Shown here piece after piece: positions 1 through 7,948 of a stretch of 57,486 nucleotides of DNA. Position 1 is the first letter of the stretch, and each line of letters begins with the position of its first letter. Origin of the DNA: Nitrospira sp. (GTDB lineage Bacteria; Nitrospirota; Nitrospiria; Nitrospirales; Nitrospiraceae). Where the stretch lies: positions 1 through 57,486 of the forward strand of contig JABFSU010000136.1 in assembly GCA_013140455.1 (NCBI GenBank). The letters run 5' to 3'. The translations under genes and the position numbers were made by a program. The notes beneath the pieces were generated by a model. That model saw nothing but the letters and a program-made list of their open reading frames with translations. It ran no database searches and was not told where the DNA came from.

Positions 1-335
1 CTGAAGCCAAGAACCAGGCCGATAACCTGATCTATCAGACCGAAAAGAATCTGACGGAGTACGGCGACAAGGTCGATGCGGAAGAAAAGACCAAGATTCA
101 GGATGCCGTGGCGGCGTTGAAGACGGCGCTCGAAGGGACCGAACCGGACGCCATCGAATCAGCCACCCAGACCCTCATGACCGCCTCGCATAAGCTGGCG
201 GAAGAGATGTATAAGAAAGCTGCCGCGACGGCCGCACCGGGATCGGGAGCGGACGCATCGGCCTCGGCCGAGACCAAGACCGATGAAAAAGTCGTGGACG
301 CGGAATTCGAAGAAGTAGACAAAGAGAAGAAGTAG
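1..335 (+). CDS. dnaK: Chaperone DnaK, C-terminal end (partial)
   Basis: Open frame entering from the left edge (first full codon at base 3), about 110 residues. It matches the helical lid of Hsp70 (an EAKNQADNLIYQTEKNL-type segment) followed by an Ala/Ser-rich linker and the acidic tail DAEFEEVD, the usual DnaK C-terminus. The nucleotide- and substrate-binding domains lie outside the window. DnaK is the ATP-driven cytosolic folding chaperone whose ATPase is stimulated by DnaJ. The next gene is dnaJ, in the usual order, and a terminator-like hairpin separates them. Confidence 0.93.
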   Translation, partial: EAKNQADNLIYQTEKNLTEYGDKVDAEEKTKIQDAVAALKTALEGTEPDAIESATQTLMTASHKLAEEMYKKAAATAAPGSGADASASAETKTDEKVVDAEFEEVDKEKK

Positions 336-355
336 TTTAGAATAACGGCAGAAGT

Positions 356-398
356 GACCGAGTTTCCTCGCAAGGGGAACTCGGTCTTTCTCTGCTTT
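356..398 (+). terminator. Intrinsic terminator between dnaK and dnaJ
   Basis: GACCGAGTT (356-364) and AACTCGGTC (378-386) form a perfect 9-bp stem, extendable inward by four pairs including two G-U. It is followed by a T-rich tract (TTTCTCTGCTTTT). It lies 20 bases after the dnaK stop and ends just before dnaJ, so it probably lowers dnaJ expression relative to dnaK. Confidence 0.75.
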
Positions 399-408
399 TC
401 ACCCGGTG

Positions 409-1530
409 ATGGCTTCTGTGTCAAAGCGCGATTATTACGACATTCTTGGCGTTGAGAAAACCTCTTCCGACGAAGAGTTGAAGAAGGCCTATCGCAAGAT
501 GGCCCGCCAGCACCACCCTGACCTGCACCCCGGCGACACCCAGAAGAAAGACGCCGAAGCCAAATTCAAAGAAATCAACGAAGCCTACGAAACGCTGAGC
601 GACCAGGAGAAGCGCAAACGCTACGACATGTTCGGACATGCCGGCGCGCAGCAGGGACAGGGCTTCGACGGGTTCAATGCAGGCGGCGGATTCGGCGACG
701 TCTTCAACGATATTTTCGAGGACTTTTTCGGCGGGCAGCGCGGCGGCGGTCGCGCCGAACGCGGGAACGACCTGCAATACAACCTCGAACTCAGCTTCGA
801 AGAAGCCGTCTACGGGAAAGAAGCCAAGCTTAAGATTCCGCGTTGGGAAACCTGCGGCGATTGCAAAGGGACCGGCGCGAAGTCGGCGGCCTCCATCAAG
901 ACCTGTCCCAGCTGCAAAGGAGCCGGCCAGCTCCGGTTCCAACAGGGATTCTTCAGCGTCAGCCGCCCCTGCGGCCAGTGCGAAGGAGCCGGACAAATTA
1001 TCACAGAACCCTGCGGCACCTGCCAAGGCCGTCAACGGGTCTATCGAGAACGCACCATCGCCGTTCACATTCCCGCCGGTATTGAAACCGGCATGCGCTT
1101 ACGCCTGACCAATGAGGGCGAGCACGGCGCGAACAGCGGCCCTCCCGGAGACCTCTATGTAGCCGTCACCGTCAAGCCCCATCCGGTCTTCCAGCGCAAA
1201 GGCGTTGATATTCTCTGTGATGTGCCGATCAACTTCATCACGGCCACGCTCGGTGGAAAGATCGAAGTCCCGACATTGAAGGGCAACACAATCATCAAGA
1301 TTCCCGCCGGCACGCAATACGACAAAGTGATGCGCCTCAAGGGACTCGGGATCCCCAGCCTCAAAGGTGGGCAAACCGGGGACCAGCTCTACGCCATCAA
1401 AGTCCAAATTCCCACGAAGCTCACGGCTCGACAAAAAGAACTGCTGACCGAATTTGCCAAAGAGAGCGGCATGGTCATGGAAGCCGACGGCGACGGCTTC
1501 TTCGATAAGATGAAGACCTTCTTCGAATAG
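409..1530 (+). CDS. dnaJ: Chaperone DnaJ (Hsp40)
   Basis: A 373-residue full-length type I DnaJ. The J domain (about residues 6-70) carries the HPD tripeptide at 36-38 that triggers DnaK ATP hydrolysis. A Gly/Phe-rich linker follows. The zinc-binding domain has four Cys repeats: CGDCKGTG, CPSCKGAG, CGQCEGAG and a last, altered CGTCQGRQ lacking the final CxGxG glycine. The C-terminal substrate-binding domains are intact. I chose ATG at 409; an in-frame GTG lies one codon upstream. No convincing Shine-Dalgarno is visible. The cytosolic cochaperone partners the dnaK product just upstream. Confidence 0.96.
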   Translation: MASVSKRDYYDILGVEKTSSDEELKKAYRKMARQHHPDLHPGDTQKKDAEAKFKEINEAYETLSDQEKRKRYDMFGHAGAQQGQGFDGFNAGGGFGDVFNDIFEDFFGGQRGGGRAERGNDLQYNLELSFEEAVYGKEAKLKIPRWETCGDCKGTGAKSAASIKTCPSCKGAGQLRFQQGFFSVSRPCGQCEGAGQIITEPCGTCQGRQRVYRERTIAVHIPAGIETGMRLRLTNEGEHGANSGPPGDLYVAVTVKPHPVFQRKGVDILCDVPINFITATLGGKIEVPTLKGNTIIKIPAGTQYDKVMRLKGLGIPSLKGGQTGDQLYAIKVQIPTKLTARQKELLTEFAKESGMVMEADGDGFFDKMKTFFE

Positions 1531-1569
1531 CGCCGACGCACTCGGTTCGTTCGACCGACTGAGCCCTTC

Positions 1570-2310
1570 ATGCCTGTGTTTTTTCTGCCTCCCGACGCCA
1601 TTACGCCTCCCTCTATTACCGTGCCTCCGTCGCTCCAAACGCATTTGCGCGACAGTCTTCGGCTGGAGCTCGGCGAACAGATTTGGGTCTGCGACGGACA
1701 GGGCACTCGCTACCTGATGGAACTCACGCGCGTCACCAAACAGGAGCTGGCTGGCCGCATTTTGAGCACCAGCCAGGAACCGCTACGTACCGCTCCCCGC
1801 CTGCGCCTCGCACAAGCATTGCTCAAGGGTGAGAAGATGGACTGGGTGATTCAGAAAGCCACGGAACTGGGCGTGAGCGAAATCATCCCGCTCCAAAGCC
1901 GGCATACCATCGTGCAACTCAGGCCGGAGCGTCTCGACGCACAACTGGCCCGCTGGCAACGCATCGCGCTGGAAGCCGCCCAACAATCTGAACAATGGCG
2001 CATGCCCGTCGTCACCCAACCTCAGACTCTGACGGCATGCCTGGCCAGCCACCCTGCACCGGCACTCTCGCTCATCTTGACCGAACGGCGGGAGGGACAG
2101 AGCTTACACAACGTCCATCTTCCGGATGGCGGTAACGAATCTGTTATGGTGCTGATCGGACCTGAAGGGGGATGGTCGAAGGAAGAAGTAGCGCAGGCTG
2201 AACAAGCCGGCTGCACACTGATGACACTCGGCCCGCACATTCTGCGCGCCGAGACCGCTGCCATTGTTGCCGTAGGGATTCTGCAGAGCCGCGTGGGAGC
2301 CCTGGGCTAG
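1570..2310 (+). CDS. rsmE: 16S rRNA m3U1498 methyltransferase RsmE
   Basis: A 246-residue SPOUT-class methyltransferase that N3-methylates U1498 of 16S rRNA in the 30S subunit. It has an N-terminal PUA-like region (WVCDGQGTRYLMEL), the signature KGEKMDWVIQKATELGV, and the C-terminal trefoil-knot SAM site GPEGGWSKEE ... LGPHILRAETA. Length is typical. It starts 39 bases after dnaJ on the same strand and may be cotranscribed. Its stop lies only 9 bases from that of the convergent YCF48-like gene. Confidence 0.95.
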   Translation: MPVFFLPPDAITPPSITVPPSLQTHLRDSLRLELGEQIWVCDGQGTRYLMELTRVTKQELAGRILSTSQEPLRTAPRLRLAQALLKGEKMDWVIQKATELGVSEIIPLQSRHTIVQLRPERLDAQLARWQRIALEAAQQSEQWRMPVVTQPQTLTACLASHPAPALSLILTERREGQSLHNVHLPDGGNESVMVLIGPEGGWSKEEVAQAEQAGCTLMTLGPHILRAETAAIVAVGILQSRVGALG

Positions 2311-2319
2311 AAGCGGGCC

Positions 2320-3318
2320 TTACTTACCGGCCTGCAGATGCACCACCGTGCCATTTTCTCCGCTCGCCCAGCCATGCGTAGCGTCGGAGAAGGTCAACCC
2401 GAACAACGAGACCGGCGCAATGGGCGTGCCGTCGCTCCACGAATAGCCCGCGTCCGTTGTGCGATACATCATGCCCCGCTCGCCGATAATCCATCCTTCT
2501 TGAGGACTGGTGAAGCGGACCTTCAGCAGATCAATCACCTTGGTGCAGGTCTTTCCGCAAGGCAGCGTGCGATCCACCCACTTGGCGCCGCCGTCGTTCG
2601 TTTGAAAGAGCGCGCCCGCATTGCCGACCGCCCACCCGGTCGATTCGTCGGTAAAGAACACATCGAACAGCGTCACCGCCCCCTGCGAGACTTGGGGCAC
2701 CCATGTGCGGCCGCCGTCGCGAGTCGCCAAGACGGTACCGAGGGCGCCCACGGCCGTCCCGCGTTGGGCATCGAGAAATTGCACGGCGTACAGCGCCGCA
2801 CTCGTCCCGCTCGCCTGTTCAACCCAATGCGCGCCGCCGTCGGCCGTATGCAGAATCGTCCCACCCCCGCCGACCACCCATCCATCGGTCGCCGAAGGAA
2901 AATGGACTCCGTACAGCGGTTGTTGCGTCTCAAGCGGATGTCCGGTCCAGCTCTCTCCCCCGTTGACCGACTGCCTAAGCGTTCCAGCCGCACCGGTGAC
3001 CCAGCCGGTTTTCTGATCGATAAAGTAGATGCCGGTCAGCAACGCGGACGTCCCGCTCGTCTGCTTCTTCCACTTCTTCCCGCCATCAGCGGTGCTGAAG
3101 AGCGCCCCGCCGGAACCGACCGCCCAGCCGGCCTTTGCATCCTTGAACTGAATCGCCATCAGCGTCATCGGCGTGCTGGTCTTCTGGAGCGTGGCAAGCA
3201 CGGAGGGTTCTGCACTCAGGCCTAAGCCGGGCATGAACAGAACAACGGACAGGCAGATACAGAGGACGCTCCTCATCAAACCTTGATAACTTCCCACAAC
3301 CATTCCCCGGTTCTCCAT
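2320..3318 (-). CDS. YCF48/BNR-repeat exported protein
   Basis: Up to 332 residues, with a signal peptide (hydrophobic run near residues 15-35 ending in a GLSA-type cleavage region) and then repeated blades of the form GWAVGxxGxLxxTxDGGxxW. These are the repeats of YCF48-like/BNR beta-propellers. The family includes the photosystem II assembly factor Ycf48, but in a non-phototroph the role is unknown; a periplasmic or surface scaffold is plausible. The ATG at 3318 directly follows the stop of the TIG gene. A better-spaced start is the ATG at 3276 (AAGG five bases upstream), right before the signal peptide. The pair looks cotranscribed. Confidence 0.8.
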   Translation of the reverse strand: MENRGMVVGSYQGLMRSVLCICLSVVLFMPGLGLSAEPSVLATLQKTSTPMTLMAIQFKDAKAGWAVGSGGALFSTADGGKKWKKQTSGTSALLTGIYFIDQKTGWVTGAAGTLRQSVNGGESWTGHPLETQQPLYGVHFPSATDGWVVGGGGTILHTADGGAHWVEQASGTSAALYAVQFLDAQRGTAVGALGTVLATRDGGRTWVPQVSQGAVTLFDVFFTDESTGWAVGNAGALFQTNDGGAKWVDRTLPCGKTCTKVIDLLKVRFTSPQEGWIIGERGMMYRTTDAGYSWSDGTPIAPVSLFGLTFSDATHGWASGENGTVVHLQAGK

Positions 3319-5022
3319 TTACTGGTTCGAGCTGGCATCCGGCCGATTGTTATCCCAATAGCCTTTGTCGGGGAGGCCTTTGGCCTCGATCGTGAACTGG
3401 CCGGCTTCGATCGTCAGCCATTGCTTCTGTGTGCAGCAGGTCCCGTCCGGCAACACATCCCACGAACCGCGCCGGACCACCAGCGGCCCGGTCGAGAGGT
3501 CATCGAAGAACGCGCCGCGCTTCCCGATCCCGTACAAATTACGATGGGGCACTTTCACGACAATTTCGGTATCGGTCCAGGATTGGACGAGGGCGGCCGC
3601 ACCATTGAAGAGCACTTCCGTCCGCGAGACGTTGGAGATAACCGTGCTGCCTGAATCCGGCTCATTGATCTCCACATCCAGCCGCCGTTTATAGGCCTTC
3701 TGACTCAATTCCAGTCCGGTATGTTCCGCCGTTTTTAAAAATGTGCCAAACCCTTTGCCCTTGATCGTCACGAGATCGTCTAAGCCGGCTGACTTCGGCT
3801 CATAGGATTCGACCACCGGCGATACCAACGTGAACGTGCCGGCTTCAGTGACGAGTTCGCCACGCTCCTGGCAACAGGACCCATCCGCCTTCGGCTTGGT
3901 CGCACTGCGATAGATCCGCACCGGACCGCTCTTCACGCTGAACGGCACCCACACGTCGATACGATCATCGTTCCACCGGTAGATCACCGCCGGAACGCCA
4001 CCGATCTCGACACGATTCTCGCCTTTATTGAAATCCATGAAGCTGTAGGGAGTGGAACCGCTTTCGGAATAGAACCCGAAATGCTCGCCATTGATCCGGA
4101 GAAGCGTCCCGATGGGGGCGCTCGCCGGCGAGACAGGCATGGCCTTGGGCACATGCACGGTGAACGTGCCCAGAGCCCGTTCTTTCCCTTGCCGCTTCAA
4201 CACCAATGGTCCAGTTTCCGCTCCGAGCGGGACATGCGCAACAATGACATCATCTTTCCACTGGGCAATCGTCGCGAGACTGGTTCCGATCACGACAGCA
4301 TCATCCGCCCCCTTGGTTCCAAAATCCTGACCGAACAACACCACCTTCGTCCCGACCGGCCCGGTCATCGGATCGACCCGCACACTCGGCACCAGCGCGA
4401 GCGACACCGCATTGCTCGTCACATATTCCACCGGCGCACAGCAGGAACCGTCGGCCAGCGGATCGGATGAGGCCAAGCGTACGACGACATCCCCAGGCGC
4501 GGCATTCGTAGGGATCTCCACCTCGATCTTGTCGTCTTTCCACCGGCGCGGACGCACCACCACACCACCGATCACCACATCGTTGACGCCGAACATCGTA
4601 TTGGGATCGCGCGCGCCGGCCGTGGCGCCGAAATGCTCGCCGGTAATCGTGACCATCGTGCCGCGCTCAGCCTCTGTCGGCGTGATGGACTCGATGCGCG
4701 GCTTCACCACCGTGAACGTACCGGCTGACAGCTTCTTCTTCCCGATCATCATCTCGACCGGACCAGTCGTGGCCTTGAACGGCACCTTTACCTCGACCAG
4801 ATCAGATTCCCAACGCTGAATCAGCGCCGGCATCCCGGCGAACGTGACTTTATTGAACTGGACGGATTTGAATTGACCCAACCCCTTGCCACTTAAAACC
4901 ACCGTCGCCCCCGGCGTCGAGGTCCGCGGAGCAATCTCAATCGCGGCCTGTCCCGCATAGGAAGACCGAGGCGCTATTGTCCCCAAAATGATGAGTGCGA
5001 AAAGGACCTGGCGAAATATCAT
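3319..5022 (-). CDS. IPT/TIG-domain exported protein
   Basis: 567 residues. I chose the ATG at 5022 because a GAGGAGAG Shine-Dalgarno precedes it and a signal peptide follows at once (MIFRQVLFALIILG ... AGQA); the open frame runs further upstream without a ribosome site. The body is five or so repeated immunoglobulin-like TIG units of the form P..G..V.I.G..FG..., alternating with DDRIDVWVP-type strands. Several units carry a conserved DGSCC or DGTCC dicysteine, probably disulphide-forming and so consistent with export. TIG proteins are usually cell-surface or adhesive; the ligand is unknown. It is cotranscribed with the YCF48-like gene. Confidence 0.82.
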   Translation of the reverse strand: MIFRQVLFALIILGTIAPRSSYAGQAAIEIAPRTSTPGATVVLSGKGLGQFKSVQFNKVTFAGMPALIQRWESDLVEVKVPFKATTGPVEMMIGKKKLSAGTFTVVKPRIESITPTEAERGTMVTITGEHFGATAGARDPNTMFGVNDVVIGGVVVRPRRWKDDKIEVEIPTNAAPGDVVVRLASSDPLADGSCCAPVEYVTSNAVSLALVPSVRVDPMTGPVGTKVVLFGQDFGTKGADDAVVIGTSLATIAQWKDDVIVAHVPLGAETGPLVLKRQGKERALGTFTVHVPKAMPVSPASAPIGTLLRINGEHFGFYSESGSTPYSFMDFNKGENRVEIGGVPAVIYRWNDDRIDVWVPFSVKSGPVRIYRSATKPKADGSCCQERGELVTEAGTFTLVSPVVESYEPKSAGLDDLVTIKGKGFGTFLKTAEHTGLELSQKAYKRRLDVEINEPDSGSTVISNVSRTEVLFNGAAALVQSWTDTEIVVKVPHRNLYGIGKRGAFFDDLSTGPLVVRRGSWDVLPDGTCCTQKQWLTIEAGQFTIEAKGLPDKGYWDNNRPDASSNQ

Positions 5023-5182
5023 GGCATCTCTCCTCAAGACTAAGACCCAGACTCCACGAGTCCGTAGGTTAGAGTCAGCCCAGAATGATTCGAAGAAACT
5101 TCCCCGCACGTGGCACGAGAACCCCACGCACCGGAGTCAGGAGAGAGCAACCGGGGTACAACGTGAAGCGAGGGACGAGAGG

Positions 5183-5212
5183 ACTATAGCAAGCGATTTT
5201 TTCGAGTGTCAA
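5183..5212 (-). promoter_or_regulatory. Sigma-70 promoter of the TIG/YCF48-like operon
   Basis: On the minus strand TTGACA (5212-5207, perfect) is followed after 18 bases by TATAGT (5188-5183, 5 of 6). This is the best housekeeping promoter in the window. It implies a leader of about 150 bases before the TIG start at 5022. Confidence 0.72.
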
Positions 5213-5223
5213 GGCGGGGCTGG

Positions 5224-5685
5224 CTAAGGCGTCACCTGCACGATCAATTCAATTTCGAGTGGGGCTTGGCGGGGGAGTTCGGCGGCGCCGACGGCGACGC
5301 GGGCGTGTTTGCCGGCTTCACCGAATATTTGCACGAGGAGATCGGAGGCTCCGTTGAGGACCTGGGGCTGATCGGTAAAACCGGGAGCTGAGGCGATATG
5401 GCCGACCATTTTCACGATGCGTTTGACTTTATCGAGGGAGCCGACTTCGCTGCGCACGATGGCGAGTGCGTTCAATGCAGCGACTTTGGCCGCTTCCATC
5501 CCCTGCTCAATCGTGATGCCCTGCCCGAGCTTGCCGGTGCAGATGAGCTGACCATCACGAGACGGCAGCACACCTGAAAGAAACAAGAGATCCCCGGCGC
5601 GCACGACCGGCACATAGTTCGCCACAGGCTTTGGAGCCATGGGTAATTCAATATGAAGCGCTTTCAACTTGGCATCAAATGACAT
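5224..5685 (-). CDS. RidA/YjgF-family protein
   Basis: 153 residues of the YjgF/YER057c/UK114 fold (strand [15 protein letters not shown], helix [16 protein letters not shown], strand [18 protein letters not shown]-terminal strand LEIELIVQV). Family members form cytosolic trimers; RidA itself hydrolyses reactive enamine/imine intermediates released by PLP enzymes. This longer form belongs to the subgroup with a helical insert, and it has Val-Gly-Ala-Ala rather than the RidA arginine motif (R105 in E. coli) near the C-terminus, so deaminase activity is not assured. TAAGGAT precedes the ATG. It sits 11 bases downstream of deoB. Confidence 0.85.
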   Translation of the reverse strand: MSFDAKLKALHIELPMAPKPVANYVPVVRAGDLLFLSGVLPSRDGQLICTGKLGQGITIEQGMEAAKVAALNALAIVRSEVGSLDKVKRIVKMVGHIASAPGFTDQPQVLNGASDLLVQIFGEAGKHARVAVGAAELPRQAPLEIELIVQVTP

Positions 5686-5696
5686 GATCTAGATCC

Positions 5697-6854
5697 TTAT
5701 CCTGCGCGAAGGGCTTCAAAGAAACTCTCCCCGTCCGACAACCGTTCCGCCTGCAACGCCTCGACGATGGTTTGACCCAAATCGGCGGCTGACGCTCTCA
5801 CTCCCAGATTCACGCCTTGAGACAATTTCGGACCGGTCACCAACAGAGGCACATATTCCCGCGTGGGGACTTTGGCCGGCCTGGTGAGATCCCGGCCATG
5901 ATCGCCGGTGATCACCACGACATCGCCCACGCGCAACTTCTCAAACAGGTCCGGCAACCGGCGGTCGAAATCTTCAAGCGCCGTTGCCGCTGATGCAGGC
6001 TCATCCGTCAACAGATCGAGGCTCGCGTAGAGCAGCCCGCGCGGCATTTTGGCAATCAATTTTGTGGTTTCTTCGAGCGCGGCTATCGCTGTTACTGCGG
6101 GGAACGCCCGCGTCAATCCACGGCCGGCAAAAAGGTCATGCACCTTGCCGATGCCCATGACGATCTGGCCCGAGCGGTTCAACACATCCAGCATGCTCAC
6201 GGCCGGGGGCTCAGCGACATAGTCTTTGCGTCCGCTGCTGAGTTGAAATGCCCCCGCTTCACCCGAGAAGGAGTGGGCGACGATCCGCTGCGGTCCCAAC
6301 ACCCCCTTGAAGGCTTTTCGGATATCTCGGCAACACTGGTAGAACTCCGCGGCCGGCATGGCCGAGGTATGCATGGCGACATGACAAGTCCAGCCCCCGT
6401 CGGTCCAGATGATCGGCGCACCGCTGGAAAGATGCTCAGCGCCATATTCGTCAATGAGCGATTGGGTATAGCCGAGACGATTGCCGATGACTTTCCGTCC
6501 GAAGCTTTGCTCGAGTTGTGAAATCACCTCGAACGGAAACACCGAGCGGAAGGGAGAGGCCTGGCGCGATTGGATCACCCCGCTGGTTTCCCAATAACCG
6601 ACGACCGAATCGGCCCCCTGCGAGACGAAGCCCATCTTTCCAAACGAGCCGTTCGGCTGCGCCATGGCTCGCACGCCGGGGATCTTCGCGAGATGGCCGA
6701 ATCCCAGTGTTTCCAGATTCGGGAGACTCAGCCCGCCGACCGCCTCCGCCACATGGACGACCGTATTGGCGTCGGCATCGCCATAGTCCGCCGCATCGGG
6801 CAATGCCCCGATCCCAAAACCGTCAATGACCAACAGTATGACTCGATTTATCAT
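5697..6854 (-). CDS. deoB: Phosphopentomutase DeoB
   Basis: 385 residues. It interconverts ribose/deoxyribose 1- and 5-phosphate, feeding DeoC during nucleoside salvage. It is an alkaline-phosphatase-superfamily metalloenzyme: N-terminal metal motif LLVIDGFGIGALPDA, nucleophile-region Thr in DADANTVVHV, and C-terminal metal motif VVITGDHGRDLTRP. The frame is open further upstream, but the family start is MINRVILLVIDGFG at 6854. No Shine-Dalgarno precedes that ATG, and a promoter-like -10 lies 7 bases before it, suggesting leaderless translation. deoC lies nearby on the same strand. Confidence 0.94.
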   Translation of the reverse strand: MINRVILLVIDGFGIGALPDAADYGDADANTVVHVAEAVGGLSLPNLETLGFGHLAKIPGVRAMAQPNGSFGKMGFVSQGADSVVGYWETSGVIQSRQASPFRSVFPFEVISQLEQSFGRKVIGNRLGYTQSLIDEYGAEHLSSGAPIIWTDGGWTCHVAMHTSAMPAAEFYQCCRDIRKAFKGVLGPQRIVAHSFSGEAGAFQLSSGRKDYVAEPPAVSMLDVLNRSGQIVMGIGKVHDLFAGRGLTRAFPAVTAIAALEETTKLIAKMPRGLLYASLDLLTDEPASAATALEDFDRRLPDLFEKLRVGDVVVITGDHGRDLTRPAKVPTREYVPLLVTGPKLSQGVNLGVRASAADLGQTIVEALQAERLSDGESFFEALRAG

Positions 6855-6860
6855 GTGCGC

Positions 6861-6888
6861 ACTATAGCAAAAAGGACCGGGAGGACAA
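6861..6888 (-). promoter_or_regulatory. Putative promoter of deoB giving a leaderless mRNA
   Basis: Minus-strand TATAGT (6866-6861) with TTGTCC (6888-6883) 16 bases upstream. Transcription from it would begin at or within a few bases of the deoB ATG at 6854. The -35 is weak (3 of 6). Confidence 0.4.
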
Positions 6889-6934
6889 AGCTCATTCCAC
6901 GTGTTGCAATGGAGACGAGCGAGGCAGGATCCCG

Positions 6935-7249
6935 CTACGCAGCCCGATCGAGAAGTAGATAGCGGCGAATACGTTTCCGAACGGCCTGGCTGATGATCCG
7001 AAACTCCAACCCGAATTCGTGGCGCGTCACCCACCGGACTCGCGCCAATTCGATCAACACCGGACCGGGCGTTCCCGGAATCGTCAGAGAAACCGAAGCA
7101 TATCCTTCCTGTGGCACGCACACATCACTTTCGATGGCACAGCCTTCTTCAGAGAGATTGTACGCGACGCCGATCCCAGCCTCATCCTCGACGACAAAAG
7201 AGACCGGACAATTCACTTGGAATCTTGGCTGACAGCGCAATTCCGGCAT
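6935..7249 (-). CDS. PilZ-domain protein
   Basis: 104 residues, essentially one PilZ domain. Both cyclic-di-GMP binding motifs are present: RxxxR (RCQPR, residues 5-9) and N/DxSxxG (NLSEEG). Single-domain PilZ proteins are cytosolic c-di-GMP receptors acting on motility, secretion or exopolysaccharide machinery; the partner here is unknown. A strong GGAGGAG Shine-Dalgarno precedes the ATG. It sits between deoC (10 bases upstream) and deoB, an unexpected insertion in a salvage gene pair. Confidence 0.88.
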   Translation of the reverse strand: MPELRCQPRFQVNCPVSFVVEDEAGIGVAYNLSEEGCAIESDVCVPQEGYASVSLTIPGTPGPVLIELARVRWVTRHEFGLEFRIISQAVRKRIRRYLLLDRAA

Positions 7250-7259
7250 GGTACTCCTC

Positions 7260-7931
7260 CTATCGATTCCCCTGCGCCTTCCACTCTTCCAGAATCTTCA
7301 GACTCGCACTGGTACCGATCCGATCGGCGCCGGCCTCCAGCATTGCCAGCGTCGCCTTCCAGTCTCTGATCCCGCCGGATGCTTTCACTTTGACCTTGCC
7401 GGCCACCGTCTGTTTCATCAACCGGACGTCTTCGACCGTAGCCCCGGCAGTCGAAAATCCAGTCGAGGTCTTCACATAATCCGCCCCGGCTTCGACCACC
7501 AGATGACAGGCGGTAATCTTTTCCTGCTGCGTCAGCAGGCAGGTCTCCAGAATCACTTTGTGTTCGGCCGACGGCGTGGCCTTCACCACTTCCGCAATGT
7601 CCTGCCGCACATAGGCCTGATCGCCGGACTTCAGACGGCTGATGTTGATCACCATATCCAGAATCTGCGCTCCACGCGCCACGGCTTCCGTGGCCTCAGC
7701 CACCTTCGCCTTCGTGGTATGGCCGCCGAGTGGAAAACCGATCGGAATGCCGACCCGCACAGTTGATCCAACGGTGGCCGCCACCGCTTCATCGACATAA
7801 CAAGGCGGCACGAAGATGACAACGAAGCCTAGGTCTTTGGCCTCCTGACAAAGCCGCAAGACATCGGCTTTGGTCGCTTCAGGCCGCAAGACCGTATGAT
7901 CGAGTAACGCAGGCAGATTCCATGGCGTCAT
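7260..7931 (-). CDS. deoC: Deoxyribose-phosphate aldolase DeoC
   Basis: 223 residues from the ATG at 7931 (an in-frame GTG at 7943 abuts the AGAAGGA ribosome site and is the alternative). It cleaves 2-deoxyribose 5-phosphate to glyceraldehyde 3-phosphate and acetaldehyde through a Schiff base. The Schiff-base lysine is in ADYVKTSTGF, the proton-relay lysine in GKVKVKASGGIRD. A complete TIM barrel of normal bacterial size. Together with deoB it makes the last two steps of deoxynucleoside breakdown. Confidence 0.94.
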   Translation of the reverse strand: MTPWNLPALLDHTVLRPEATKADVLRLCQEAKDLGFVVIFVPPCYVDEAVAATVGSTVRVGIPIGFPLGGHTTKAKVAEATEAVARGAQILDMVINISRLKSGDQAYVRQDIAEVVKATPSAEHKVILETCLLTQQEKITACHLVVEAGADYVKTSTGFSTAGATVEDVRLMKQTVAGKVKVKASGGIRDWKATLAMLEAGADRIGTSASLKILEEWKAQGNR

Positions 7932-7948
7932 AACAGAGGACACTCCTT

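Noticed and set aside
421-1644. Long frames on both strands inside dnaJ (and similar frames across all GC-rich genes)
   Set aside because: Shadow frames of high-GC genes without ribosome sites or family features.
6855-7121. N-terminal extension of deoB by 89 codons
   Set aside because: Overlaps the PilZ gene in another frame, and family homology begins at 6854.
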